Assembly: GCA_934645175.1 (NCBI GenBank)
Contig: CAKUDE010000033.1
Location: 1 to 23,888 of the forward strand
Direction: 5' to 3'
From: an uncultured Oscillospiraceae bacterium
Lineage (GTDB): Bacteria > Bacillota > Clostridia > Oscillospirales > Oscillospiraceae
DNA length: 23,888 nt
The notes beneath the pieces were generated by a model. The model had not been told where the DNA came from and did no database searches. It saw only the letters and a program-made list of their open reading frames with translations. This document shows, piece after piece, positions 1 through 6,635 of this stretch. Position 1 is the stretch's first letter. Each line of letters starts with the position of its first letter. The position numbers and the translations under genes were made by a program.

Positions 1-28
1 TTTCCACCTCCATGTCTATATTAGCATA

Positions 29-66
29 AAAATAATGGTAGGCACTTTCGTGTCTACCATTATTTT
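29..66 (-). terminator. Long-stem hairpin terminator downstream of the aminotransferase gene
   Basis: Bases 29-45 pair with 50-66 in a 17-bp stem (one G-T wobble at 42/53) closed by a 4-nt loop. AT-rich ends give a U-run in both directions, so it could work bidirectionally. It lies 55 nt past the stop of the leftward aminotransferase gene and probably ends the csaB-aminotransferase transcript. What lies to its left is outside the window. Confidence 0.75.
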
Positions 67-120
67 ATCACTTCACAAAGGGCGGCTCTCATGTATGTAA
101 CAATGAATTCAGAGAAGCGG

Positions 121-1392
121 CTATTCCAAGCCCAGCATTTCAAGCGCAGCGATGCGCAGGCAAAGCGTGAAGATTTCCATCGCGGTCTGAAGCTCTGCAA
201 TCGGCGGGAGCGACGGCGCAATGCGAATGTTGCTGTCTTCGGGGTCGTGGCCGTTCGGCCAGGTAGCGCCTGCTCCGGTCATCACAACGCCTGCATCCTT
301 CATCAGGCCGACGACGCGTCCGGCCGTACCCGGCATGGCGTCGCAGGAGACGAAGTATCCGCCGCGCGGCGTCTCCCAGCGGGCAATCCCCAACGGACGA
401 ATCGCGTCCAGCGCTTTCAGTACGACCTCAAACTTCGGCCGCAGGATCTCGGCATGACGCCGCATCAATTCCAGCGTATGCGCCTTGTCCTTCAGGTAAC
501 GCACATGGCGAAGCTGATTGACCTTGTCGTAGCTGATGACCTGCACACCAAGCAGCTTTTCCAGGTAGCTCAGATTATCCTCGCTGGTTGCCATTGCGGA
601 AATGCCCGCGCCGGGGAAGGTGACCTTCGATGTGGACGCAAATTCATAGACCATATCTGCACGGCCGGCCTCCCGGCAGAGCGAGAGAATATCACGGAAG
701 GGGACGTATTCGTAGAAATCGTGGACGCAGTAGGCGTTGTCCCACATCAGTGCGAAATCCGGCGCTGCGGGGCGTAACGCGGCGATACGCTCGACGGTGC
801 GGTCGGAGTAAACAATACCCTGCGGGTTGGAGTATTTCGGTACGCACCACATACCCTTGACGGCGGGATCGCGGACGTAGCGCTCCACGGCGTCCATGTC
901 CGGACCTTCCGGCGTCATGGCAATGGGGATCAGCTCCATACCAAAGGCAGCGGAGATGGCGAAATGGCGATCGTAGCCGGGAGCGGGACAAAGGAAGCGG
1001 ACGCTCGATTCCTTGCACCACGGGCGCGGCGAGTGCAGCAGACCGTGGGTGTAGGCCTTGCAGATCAGGTCGTGCATCAGGGTCAGGCTGGCGTTACCGC
1101 CGACAAGCACCTGCTCCGGCTTGCAGCCGAGCAGCTCGGCAAACAGGCGGCGCGCAGATGGGATACCGAGCAGGCCGCCGTAGTTGCGGACATCCGTGCC
1201 CTCATCGAAGCAGTCGGCGGGGTCGGTCAACGCGGTCAGAAGATCGCTTACCATATCGAGCTGCGCCTTTCCGGGCTTGCCGCGCGCCATATTCAGCGAG
1301 AGCTTCTGCGCCTGATACGCCCTGTAGCGGGCCATGAGCGCGTCGTATTCCGTACGACGCTGTGCCGGGGAAAGCTGTGCATAGGGTTCCAT
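121..1392 (-). CDS. PLP-dependent aminotransferase (class I/II, MocR/AspT-like)
   Basis: This encodes a 423-residue cytosolic aminotransferase of the fold-type I class, closest by memory to the aspartate-aminotransferase-like/MocR-type enzymes without a DNA-binding domain. Visible landmarks are the early NMARGKP segment, the YGGLLG segment, the VGGNASLTLMHDL stretch near the cofactor phosphate, CVPKYSNPQG with the conserved Asn-Pro, WDNAY, and the Schiff-base lysine in ASTSKVTFPG. The C-terminal NIRIAPSLP supplies the substrate-carboxylate-binding Arg. The ATG at 1392 was chosen because GGAGGA lies about 8 nt upstream; longer in-frame extensions run into csaB. It follows csaB by 53 nt on the same strand with no terminator seen between, so the two are probably co-transcribed. 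The exact amino-acid substrate cannot be told from sequence. Confidence 0.92.
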   Translation of the reverse strand: MEPYAQLSPAQRRTEYDALMARYRAYQAQKLSLNMARGKPGKAQLDMVSDLLTALTDPADCFDEGTDVRNYGGLLGIPSARRLFAELLGCKPEQVLVGGNASLTLMHDLICKAYTHGLLHSPRPWCKESSVRFLCPAPGYDRHFAISAAFGMELIPIAMTPEGPDMDAVERYVRDPAVKGMWCVPKYSNPQGIVYSDRTVERIAALRPAAPDFALMWDNAYCVHDFYEYVPFRDILSLCREAGRADMVYEFASTSKVTFPGAGISAMATSEDNLSYLEKLLGVQVISYDKVNQLRHVRYLKDKAHTLELMRRHAEILRPKFEVVLKALDAIRPLGIARWETPRGGYFVSCDAMPGTAGRVVGLMKDAGVVMTGAGATWPNGHDPEDSNIRIAPSLPPIAELQTAMEIFTLCLRIAALEMLGLE

Positions 1393-1445
1393 GCAATGTC
1401 CTCCAGATCGTTTTCTATATGTTATTTTTTCTTTGCTTTGCGTGT

Positions 1446-2927
1446 TTACGTGTCCTTCAGAAGCTCTGCGGCAAGGCGCGGATTGTCTCCGGCGAGCTCG
1501 CGCAGACGCCGATAGCCCGTTTCTTCCGGCGTGCGGCAAACGGCTTCATCGATGAGTCGGAAGAGCGTGTCCGCGCCGACGTCATGCAGGGAAAGGTAGC
1601 CGCCGCAGCCGAGATAGTCGAGAAAACTGCTGACCTTCGGGTCATAGACCACACCCACAAGCGGCACGTTTTGCCCGGCAGCGAACACCAGCGCGTGCAG
1701 TCGCATTGACAGCACGACGGACATACGGCCCACAAGCGCCAGCTCCCGCAGATCGTAGCCCCCGGAGCGGAGGGACAGATAGGGAACGTGGATTTTTGCG
1801 GCGACACTTCGCAGGGCAGGCTCGTCGCGCTCCGGCTCCAGAGCATAAAGCACGGGAATGCAGCCGTGCGCCGTGTAGAGATGGTCGGCGGCTGCCGCAA
1901 AGTCGTCAATATGGGCGGCAAAGCCGTCCCACGGGCGCAGCGCGATGAGGGCGTAACGCTTGCCCGGCTCAAGACCGCAGGCGCGCAGCCACGCTTCGTC
2001 CGCTTCCGGCGGGGTGATCCGGAGCGCAGGATCGGCCGTCAGCCGGATGAGCGGGCGGTTTACGCCGAGGAAACGCAGAAAATCCTCGGAATAGCGATCG
2101 CGGACGGCGATCACTTCGGCGCAGCGGTTGAGCGTGCGACCGACGCGCCGCCGGTTGCGCTCACGCAGCAGCGGACCGATCCCGCAGCCGTAGAGCATGG
2201 TGCGGCAGCCGGCGCGTTTGGCCTGACGGAGGCTCAGCAGGTAAAACAGCAGTGAGCGCGTACTTGTAGCATCCTGCATCAGCGTACCGCCGCCGCTGAG
2301 GTAGAGCTTAGTTGTGCGCAGATAGCGCGCACTTTTCCAGAGATTGAAAATGAAGATCGAACGAATGCCCGCGCTGCGGGCCGTCTCACGGGGACGACGG
2401 CTGAGCGCACAGATCGGAAGGTCGGGATCCAGTTCGCGGAGCTGCGAAACAATGGCGCTCAGAATGGCGTTGTCACCGCCGTTGTGTTTTCCGTAGGCGC
2501 CGCAGATCAGGACGCCGTCACGGCCTTTCGGTCGCGCGGCACGCCGCAGCACACGCTCGCAGAGGGCGCCGAGTTCGGAAAGATCCGTGCAGCGCAGCAC
2601 GCGGTAGGGATCCGTACCTGCGCACAGCAAATTGTCCGCAAGCGCATCGTCGGTACAGAGCCATGCATCGAGCTTTCGACGGCTGAGGCGCCGAAGCGCG
2701 GAACGGTCGTCCGCCGTGACCAGTGAAGCGGCCGGAATACCGAGGCTTTTGCGCAGCGTTTGCGCCGCCTTCGCGGCAGAGACTCCGCAGGAGAGCAGCA
2801 GCGAAAAATGCTCCCGCTCATGCAGCTCGGCTGCGTCGCCGAGCCGGGATGCCGCAAGCGCATGACCCGAAAGGCCGGTAGGAAGCGCGGCGCTTGCCGT
2901 ATCCGAATACAGATAGAGAATATTCAT
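1446..2927 (-). CDS. csaB: Polysaccharide pyruvyl transferase CsaB
   Basis: The 493-residue product matches the CsaB/polysaccharide pyruvyl transferase family, which adds ketal-pyruvate from phosphoenolpyruvate to the secondary cell-wall polymer so that SLH-domain proteins can bind it. The family core starts near residue 135 (VLICGAYGKHNGGDNAIL, with the conserved GGDNA around 150-154), continues through LYLSGGGTLMQD and LYGCGIGPL, and ends with the MRLHALVFA and VGVVYDPKV segments. The first ~130 residues form an N-terminal domain, a known arrangement in clostridial CsaB proteins. Start ATG at 2927 has AAAGGAGG upstream; a 12-residue longer start would lose it. It is the first gene of a leftward pair with the aminotransferase. 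No SLH protein is visible in the window. Confidence 0.93.
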   Translation of the reverse strand: MNILYLYSDTASAALPTGLSGHALAASRLGDAAELHEREHFSLLLSCGVSAAKAAQTLRKSLGIPAASLVTADDRSALRRLSRRKLDAWLCTDDALADNLLCAGTDPYRVLRCTDLSELGALCERVLRRAARPKGRDGVLICGAYGKHNGGDNAILSAIVSQLRELDPDLPICALSRRPRETARSAGIRSIFIFNLWKSARYLRTTKLYLSGGGTLMQDATSTRSLLFYLLSLRQAKRAGCRTMLYGCGIGPLLRERNRRRVGRTLNRCAEVIAVRDRYSEDFLRFLGVNRPLIRLTADPALRITPPEADEAWLRACGLEPGKRYALIALRPWDGFAAHIDDFAAAADHLYTAHGCIPVLYALEPERDEPALRSVAAKIHVPYLSLRSGGYDLRELALVGRMSVVLSMRLHALVFAAGQNVPLVGVVYDPKVSSFLDYLGCGGYLSLHDVGADTLFRLIDEAVCRTPEETGYRRLRELAGDNPRLAAELLKDT

Positions 2928-2946
2928 ACCGGCGCCTCCTTTGGCC

Positions 2947-2975
2947 TTGCATTTTTTCGGCAAACAGCCTATAAT
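2947..2975 (+). promoter_or_regulatory. Vegetative promoter of birA
   Basis: TTGCAT at 2947-2952 and a perfect TATAAT at 2970-2975 are separated by 17 bp. It points toward birA (start 3035). It sits beside the opposing csaB promoter, with the two -10 boxes only 8 bp apart. Confidence 0.75.
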
Positions 2976-2983
2976 ACCACTGT

Positions 2984-3012
2984 ATTATACACCATCCGTT
3001 TGGTATTGGCAA
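2984..3012 (-). promoter_or_regulatory. Vegetative promoter of csaB
   Basis: On the minus strand TTGCCA (3007-3012) and TATAAT (2984-2989) are separated by 17 bp. It reads leftward into csaB (start 2927), giving a leader of about 50 nt. Confidence 0.75.
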
Positions 3013-3034
3013 GCGCTTTTGTATCGGAGGAAGC

Positions 3035-3826
3035 ATGGAAACGGCACTTTCACAGGAAATTTTAGAAACATATTTGCCGCACGGGATCGTTTACCCCATT
3101 GTTCTGGAGGAAACGGATTCGACGAACGCACAGCTCAAGCGTCTGGCCGCAGAGGGCGCGCCGGAGGAAAGCGCCGTGTTTGCGCGCCGCCAGACGTCCG
3201 GCCGAGGCCGTCTCGGACGCAGCTTCGCTTCGCCGCCGGGCGGAATGTATGTGTCCGTCCTGTGGCGTCCGGAGGCCTGCGACCGACTTTTTTGCCTGAC
3301 GGCGTTGGCTGCGGTTGCCGTTCGCCGCGCACTAAGCGCCGTCTGCGGAGTCGAGACACAGATTAAGTGGCGAAACGACCTTTTGCTCGGAGGTAAAAAG
3401 CTCTGCGGCATTTTGACGGAGCTGTTGAGCGGCCGGAACGGGATCAACGCCGCCGTGATTGGTATCGGAATCAACGTAAATACGACCGTGTTTGCACCGG
3501 AGCTGCGCGGGAAGGCGACCTCGCTGCTGTTTGAAACGGGCCGCGTGACGGATGAAAATGTCCTTGCCACCGCGCTTCTGCGCGAGCTGAGCGCTGCGCG
3601 CGAGGCGCTGCGCGGAAATTGTGAGGCGTATATGGCGGAGTACGCCGCCGCCTGCGTAACCGTCGGGCGGCGCGTGCGGGTTCTTCGCGGCGATCAGGCG
3701 CATCCGGCACTGGCCGTCGGGCTGGATGACTGCGGCGCGCTGCGCGTGCGCTATGACGACGGCGCGGAGGAGACGCTCTCGACCGGCGAGGCGTCGATCC
3801 GCAACGAAGACGGTAATTACATTTAA
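3035..3826 (+). CDS. birA: Biotin--[acetyl-CoA-carboxylase] ligase, single-function type
   Basis: The 263-residue protein activates biotin with ATP to biotinyl-AMP and attaches it to the lysine of a biotin carboxyl carrier protein. The substrate segment ETDSTN is at residues 26-31 and the adenylate-binding QTSGRGRLGR loop at 53-62. The IKWRNDLLLGGKKLCGIL stretch supplies the biotin-contacting lysine. A C-terminal SH3-like domain starts near residue 210. There is no N-terminal winged-helix domain, so unlike E. coli BirA it should not be a repressor. Start ATG 3035 has GGAGG 5 nt upstream. The nitroreductase gene follows within 11 nt, suggesting co-transcription. Confidence 0.95.
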   Translation: METALSQEILETYLPHGIVYPIVLEETDSTNAQLKRLAAEGAPEESAVFARRQTSGRGRLGRSFASPPGGMYVSVLWRPEACDRLFCLTALAAVAVRRALSAVCGVETQIKWRNDLLLGGKKLCGILTELLSGRNGINAAVIGIGINVNTTVFAPELRGKATSLLFETGRVTDENVLATALLRELSAAREALRGNCEAYMAEYAAACVTVGRRVRVLRGDQAHPALAVGLDDCGALRVRYDDGAEETLSTGEASIRNEDGNYI

Positions 3827-3837
3827 GGAGGAATATG

Positions 3838-4359
3838 ATGAACGAAACGATCCAAACCCTGATCCACCGCAGAAGCTGCCGCAGCTTTCTGCCGGAGCAG
3901 ATCTCCGAGGCGGCGCTGGAGCAGATTCTGACCGCCGGGCTCCATGCGCCGAGCGCGATATGCCGCCGGCCGTGGCATATTGTCGTACTGCAAAAGCCGG
4001 AGGACATTGCGGAGCTGGAGGCGCTTAACGCGCGAATTATGGGCAAACCGGAGCTGCATCCCTTCTATGGCGCGCCGACGGTCTGTGTCGTTCTGGTACG
4101 CGCCGACATCGCCACCGGTGTGGAGGACGGCTCGCTCGTGCTGGGCAATATGATGAACGCTGCCGCGAGTCTCGGCGTCGGCTCCTGCTGGATTCACCGC
4201 GCATATGAGGAATTTGAACTGCCCGAGGGCCGCGCCCTGCTGAAGCGGTGGGGCGTCGAAGGGCAATGGCGCGGCGTAGGTCACTGCATCCTTGGCCTGC
4301 CGTCCGGTGAATACCGCGAGCTGCCGCCGCTTCCGGAGCGGCTTGTGACGCGCGTGTAA
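3838..4359 (+). CDS. Nitroreductase-family FMN protein
   Basis: A 173-residue member of the nitroreductase superfamily, homodimeric FMN/NAD(P)H oxidoreductases. Family marks are the N-terminal RRSCRSF FMN-phosphate motif, the helix ending HAPSAICRRPW, the middle DGSLVLGNMMNAAASLGVGSCWI segment, and a C-terminal ILGLPSGE-type strand. At this length it belongs to the short class. Tandem ATGs occur at 3835 and 3838; AAGGAGG ends at 3831, so the second ATG has the better 6-nt spacing, though 3835 is possible. It starts 11 nt after the birA stop and probably shares that transcript. The physiological substrate is unknown. Confidence 0.9.
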   Translation: MNETIQTLIHRRSCRSFLPEQISEAALEQILTAGLHAPSAICRRPWHIVVLQKPEDIAELEALNARIMGKPELHPFYGAPTVCVVLVRADIATGVEDGSLVLGNMMNAAASLGVGSCWIHRAYEEFELPEGRALLKRWGVEGQWRGVGHCILGLPSGEYRELPPLPERLVTRV

Positions 4360-4386
4360 ATTTTTCCCGAACCATGGAAAAAAGAC

Positions 4387-4415
4387 TTGCCAAGCGCGGA
4401 AAAAGAGGATATACT
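4387..4415 (+). promoter_or_regulatory. Vegetative promoter of the 58-residue peptide gene
   Basis: TTGCCA at 4387-4392, 17-bp spacer, TATACT at 4410-4415. The predicted transcript starts about 20 nt before the AGGAGGG ribosome binding site at 4441. Confidence 0.8.
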
Positions 4416-4455
4416 ATTCACATCAGCAAGTAAAAAAATAAGGAGGGCATACCAT

Positions 4456-4632
4456 ATGAAAAACGCCAATCTGAAGACCATCCTCGGCATCGTCGGCGGT
4501 GTCGTCGTTGCGGCGGCTGTTGCCGTTGCGCTGATCCGCTACTGGGATGCACTGAAGAAGCTCCTTCCCGGCTGCAAGTGCTGCGAGGATTGCGATTGCG
4601 AGCCGGAGGATCTGGCCGACGTCGAGATGTAA
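4456..4632 (+). CDS. Small single-pass membrane peptide with Cys-rich tail
   Basis: The product is 58 residues. Residues 8-27 form one hydrophobic helix rich in Gly, Val and Ala. A short basic stretch follows, then a cluster of five cysteines at 40, 42, 43, 46 and 48, then an acidic tail. AGGAGGG lies 8 nt before the ATG. The gene has its own strong-looking promoter and a strong terminator right after it, so it is a monocistronic unit, which supports it being real. The Cys cluster could bind a metal or form disulfides; that is inference. I do not recognise the family. Confidence 0.82.
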   Translation: MKNANLKTILGIVGGVVVAAAVAVALIRYWDALKKLLPGCKCCEDCDCEPEDLADVEM

Positions 4633-4673
4633 TTTCCGAATAAAGCCGATCCGAAATGCGCAAAACCGCATGG

Positions 4674-4706
4674 AAAGCCGGCAGGTCGTTTGACCTGCCG
4701 GCTTTT
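4674..4706. terminator. Strong intrinsic terminator, probably bidirectional
   Basis: Bases 4674-4687 pair with 4692-4705 in a perfect 14-bp GC-rich stem with loop GTTT, followed by T residues. It lies between two convergent units: the 58-residue peptide gene and the leftward Dabb/GIY-YIG operon ending at 4724. Confidence 0.88.
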
Positions 4707-4723
4707 CTATACCCGGAGGGATG

Positions 4724-5182
4724 TCATTCCTGCCGCGGGCGTCGATTCTGCTCATAGAGCGCGGCCTGATGACGTCGCCGATAGCCCATCAGAACGCCAA
4801 GCCAGCCGATCACGGCCAGGGGAAGGCTCAGGGCACAGATCAGCCGCGCCGCGCCGCCGGAACCGGAACAGGCAAGCAGCACGGCTGTCGGAACGGTCAG
4901 GCCGCAAATTGTTGCAAGCAGCCAGAGTGCAAAGGTGATAACGCGGAAAATGCGCATTTTTTTCGATGAGCGGGGGAATTGCCCCGCAAGGCGGCGCGTA
5001 TTGCGGCCGATGATGCACAGGCACACAAGCATCGCCGCAAGGCAGGCGTAATAGGCGGCCAATGCCGGGACTGACAGAGCGCCGCGCCCGAAGATGACGC
5101 ACAGGATCCAGGCGGGAAACGCCAGAGACGCGACAATCGCGGAGATCCGCGCAGCGCGGTCAAAGCCGGGGTAAAGATTCAT
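4724..5182 (-). CDS. Small multi-pass membrane protein, family not recognised
   Basis: A 152-residue protein with about four hydrophobic helices: roughly residues 12-32, 36-58, 80-103 and 113-135. Basic residues sit in the loops and at the C-terminus. The ATG at 5182 overlaps the stop of the preceding zinc-ribbon gene by 4 nt (ATGA), with GGAGGA upstream, so translation is probably coupled. It is the last gene of a four-gene leftward operon. No catalytic motif is visible; a partner of the zinc-ribbon membrane protein is a plausible guess only. Confidence 0.82.
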   Translation of the reverse strand: MNLYPGFDRAARISAIVASLAFPAWILCVIFGRGALSVPALAAYYACLAAMLVCLCIIGRNTRRLAGQFPRSSKKMRIFRVITFALWLLATICGLTVPTAVLLACSGSGGAARLICALSLPLAVIGWLGVLMGYRRRHQAALYEQNRRPRQE

Positions 5183-5589
5183 GTGCTTGCTTCCTCCGTA
5201 AAAGAGCTGCCGGAATCGCCGTTGTCAGTCAGGGTGCCTTCGCTGCCCAGTGACGGGTCGATCCGTGGGCCGGTCGGCGGCTGATTCGCGCCGTCGCGCA
5301 GCAGGAGCCAGGTCAGCGCGCAGCAAAGGAGCGCAAACAGAAGGCAGGCGGCCGTCATGATGGCGCAGGCGCGCTTCAGATTGCGAAGCTGCCGCTTCAT
5401 TTCGGCCGATTTTGTCTGCGTCGGCGTCGGCTCGGCCTTTTGGCGCTCGGTCTCGGTGCGCGGCGGATTCAAAACGATCCTGCTTGAAAGATATGCGTTT
5501 TCCTCCAAGGGTACGCCTGCAATTTTTTCGCACTCGTCGCAAAATGTGCGTCCCTCGGGGATACGCCTGCCACATCGCAGACAGTTCAT
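5179..5589 (-). CDS. Zinc-ribbon protein with one membrane helix
   Basis: 136 residues. The N-terminus has two CxxC pairs (Cys3/Cys6 and Cys17/Cys20), a typical zinc ribbon. A charged stretch rich in Lys, Gln and Thr follows, then one hydrophobic helix at about residues 78-97, then a Ser/Gly/acidic tail. Start 5589 is preferred over ATG 5595: it gives proper spacing to AAAGGAG and makes a 4-nt ATGA overlap with the GIY-YIG stop. It overlaps the next gene by 4 nt as well. The layout (cytosolic zinc ribbon, one helix, short outside tail) resembles many uncharacterised clostridial membrane proteins. Function unknown. Confidence 0.84.
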   Translation of the reverse strand: MNCLRCGRRIPEGRTFCDECEKIAGVPLEENAYLSSRIVLNPPRTETERQKAEPTPTQTKSAEMKRQLRNLKRACAIMTAACLLFALLCCALTWLLLRDGANQPPTGPRIDPSLGSEGTLTDNGDSGSSFTEEAST

Positions 5590-5891
5590 AGCCATTCTCC
5601 TTTCTCCGTGTCCCGATGCTCGGGCGCGGAAACATCCTGCTCCTCGCAGTGCTGTGCGATCAGCATACGCTTTTGCGCGTGCGTGAGTCGCTTGACGGCG
5701 GCCTCACGGCGCAGCGCGGCGGAGCGGTCGCCGCAGAGCTCCGTGTAGACGAGCGTCAGCGGCGTGCGTCCGCGGGTGTATTTTGCGCCCTTTCCGGCGC
5801 GGTGCGCGGCCAGACGGCGCTCCGGGTCGTCCGTCATGCCGGTGTAGAAAGAACCGTCCTTACACTCCAGAATGTAAACATACCAGCTCAC
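5586..5891 (-). CDS. GIY-YIG domain protein (YhbQ/UPF0213-like)
   Basis: 101 residues, essentially one GIY-YIG nuclease domain. WYVYILEC at 3-10 and FYTGMTD at 16-22 are the two halves of the signature motif. The RRLAAH arginine is near residue 26, GKGAKYTRGR near 34-42, and the conserved Glu of the ALRREAAVKRL helix at residue 63. The start is a GTG at 5891 overlapping the Dabb stop by 4 nt (GTGA); the upstream Shine-Dalgarno is weak, so initiation probably depends on coupling. Stand-alone members of this family have poorly defined roles; nuclease activity is inferred from the intact residues. Confidence 0.9.
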   Translation of the reverse strand: MSWYVYILECKDGSFYTGMTDDPERRLAAHRAGKGAKYTRGRTPLTLVYTELCGDRSAALRREAAVKRLTHAQKRMLIAQHCEEQDVSAPEHRDTEKGEWL

Positions 5892-6172
5892 AGCTCAATA
5901 TCAATGCTCCGGCGGTCGGTGCGGATGGCCTTGCACAGAGCGCTGACGGCACGGTGGCGCGGGTCGCTCAGATAACGCTGCAGCGCCTCAAGAGAGTCAA
6001 AGTCCGCTTCCAGCGCGGCGTCGTACTCTGCGTCCGCGACGGCGCTGCGCCGCACGCAGACGGCTTTCAATTCCGGAATGATGCCGAAAAGTCCCTGCAG
6101 CCGCGAGAGAAACTCCTCCGCCTGCGCCTGCGTACCCTCGCGAAACTTCCAGAAAACGATGTGCCGGATCAT
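5888..6172 (-). CDS. Dabb-family (dimeric alpha/beta barrel) protein
   Basis: A 94-residue protein matching the stress-responsive A/B barrel (Dabb) family. It opens with IRHIVFWKF, whose histidine and strand pattern are typical, and ends with a YLSDPRHRAV-type segment near residues 67-76. Family members form ferredoxin-like dimers; most bacterial ones have no assigned substrate. Start ATG 6172 has GGAGGA about 9 nt upstream. It is the first gene of the four-gene leftward operon, behind a vegetative promoter at 6202-6230. Confidence 0.9.
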   Translation of the reverse strand: MIRHIVFWKFREGTQAQAEEFLSRLQGLFGIIPELKAVCVRRSAVADAEYDAALEADFDSLEALQRYLSDPRHRAVSALCKAIRTDRRSIDIEL

Positions 6173-6201
6173 AATGGCTTCCTCCGAAACTCTTTTTCTT
6201 T

Positions 6202-6230
6202 AGGATACCTCTTTTTGATGCGAAAGTCAA
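6202..6230 (-). promoter_or_regulatory. Vegetative promoter of the Dabb/GIY-YIG operon
   Basis: On the minus strand TTGACT (6225-6230), 17-bp spacer, TATCCT (6202-6207). It diverges from the promoter at 6266-6294. Confidence 0.7.
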
Positions 6231-6265
6231 CCGAAAAATAGGAAAAAGCGCTCTGCACGCGCGAC

Positions 6266-6294
6266 TTGACAAACGGCGTGCGAAGCGCTATACT
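6266..6294 (+). promoter_or_regulatory. Near-consensus vegetative promoter of the 71-residue peptide gene
   Basis: Perfect TTGACA at 6266-6271, 17-bp spacer, TATACT at 6289-6294. This is among the closest matches to consensus in the window, comparable to the tRNA promoter. Confidence 0.85.
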
Positions 6295-6326
6295 GAATAA
6301 AAAGACCGGAAGGGGGTCATGCAATC

Positions 6327-6542
6327 ATGAGCGAACTGAAAGAAAACTGGAAAAAAACGGGCGTCGGCCTGGGACACGCATTCCGCGACCTTGGAAAAAC
6401 GCTGATTAAAACTGCGGCGGCCGGTGTGGAAAAGGCAAGCGATTGGGCCAATTCCGACGACGAAAAGAAGCCCGAACCCGAGGCACAGCAGGCCGCGGCC
6501 GATGAGGCCAAGCCCGCCGAGCCGGTGGAGACAAAGGAATAA
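6327..6542 (+). CDS. Small soluble peptide, amphipathic N-terminus and acidic Ala/Glu/Pro tail
   Basis: 71 residues. Residues 1-43 look helical and mixed-charge (pattern ENWKKTGVGLGHAFRDLGKT); residues 44-71 are a low-complexity tail rich in Glu, Ala, Pro and Lys. AGGGGG lies about 11 nt upstream of the ATG. It is a single-gene unit between a near-consensus promoter and a strong hairpin terminator, pointing to high expression. Similar small ORFs occur in related gut Firmicutes as far as I recall, but no function is known to me. The N-terminal part could be an amphipathic surface helix; that is inference. Confidence 0.82.
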   Translation: MSELKENWKKTGVGLGHAFRDLGKTLIKTAAAGVEKASDWANSDDEKKPEPEAQQAAADEAKPAEPVETKE

Positions 6543-6547
6543 GCACA

Positions 6548-6582
6548 ATGCTCCCGGAGCCCTGCGGTTCCGGGAGCATTTC
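6548..6582. terminator. Intrinsic terminator between convergent genes
   Basis: Bases 6548-6559 pair with 6570-6581 (12 bp); three more inner pairs are possible around a CTGC loop. The T-run is short on the plus side. It separates the 71-residue peptide gene from the end of the MATE gene at 6636 and may serve both. Confidence 0.78.
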
Positions 6583-6635
6583 CATTCACTTGTCCGGGCG
6601 TTTCGTGCCGTCGATGCGTCGAGGCATGGCCCGGC

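Noticed and set aside
4359..4386. A terminator after the nitroreductase gene (TTTTTCC / GGAAAAA pairing)
   Set aside because: The stem is AT-rich and no T-run follows, so support is too weak to call it.
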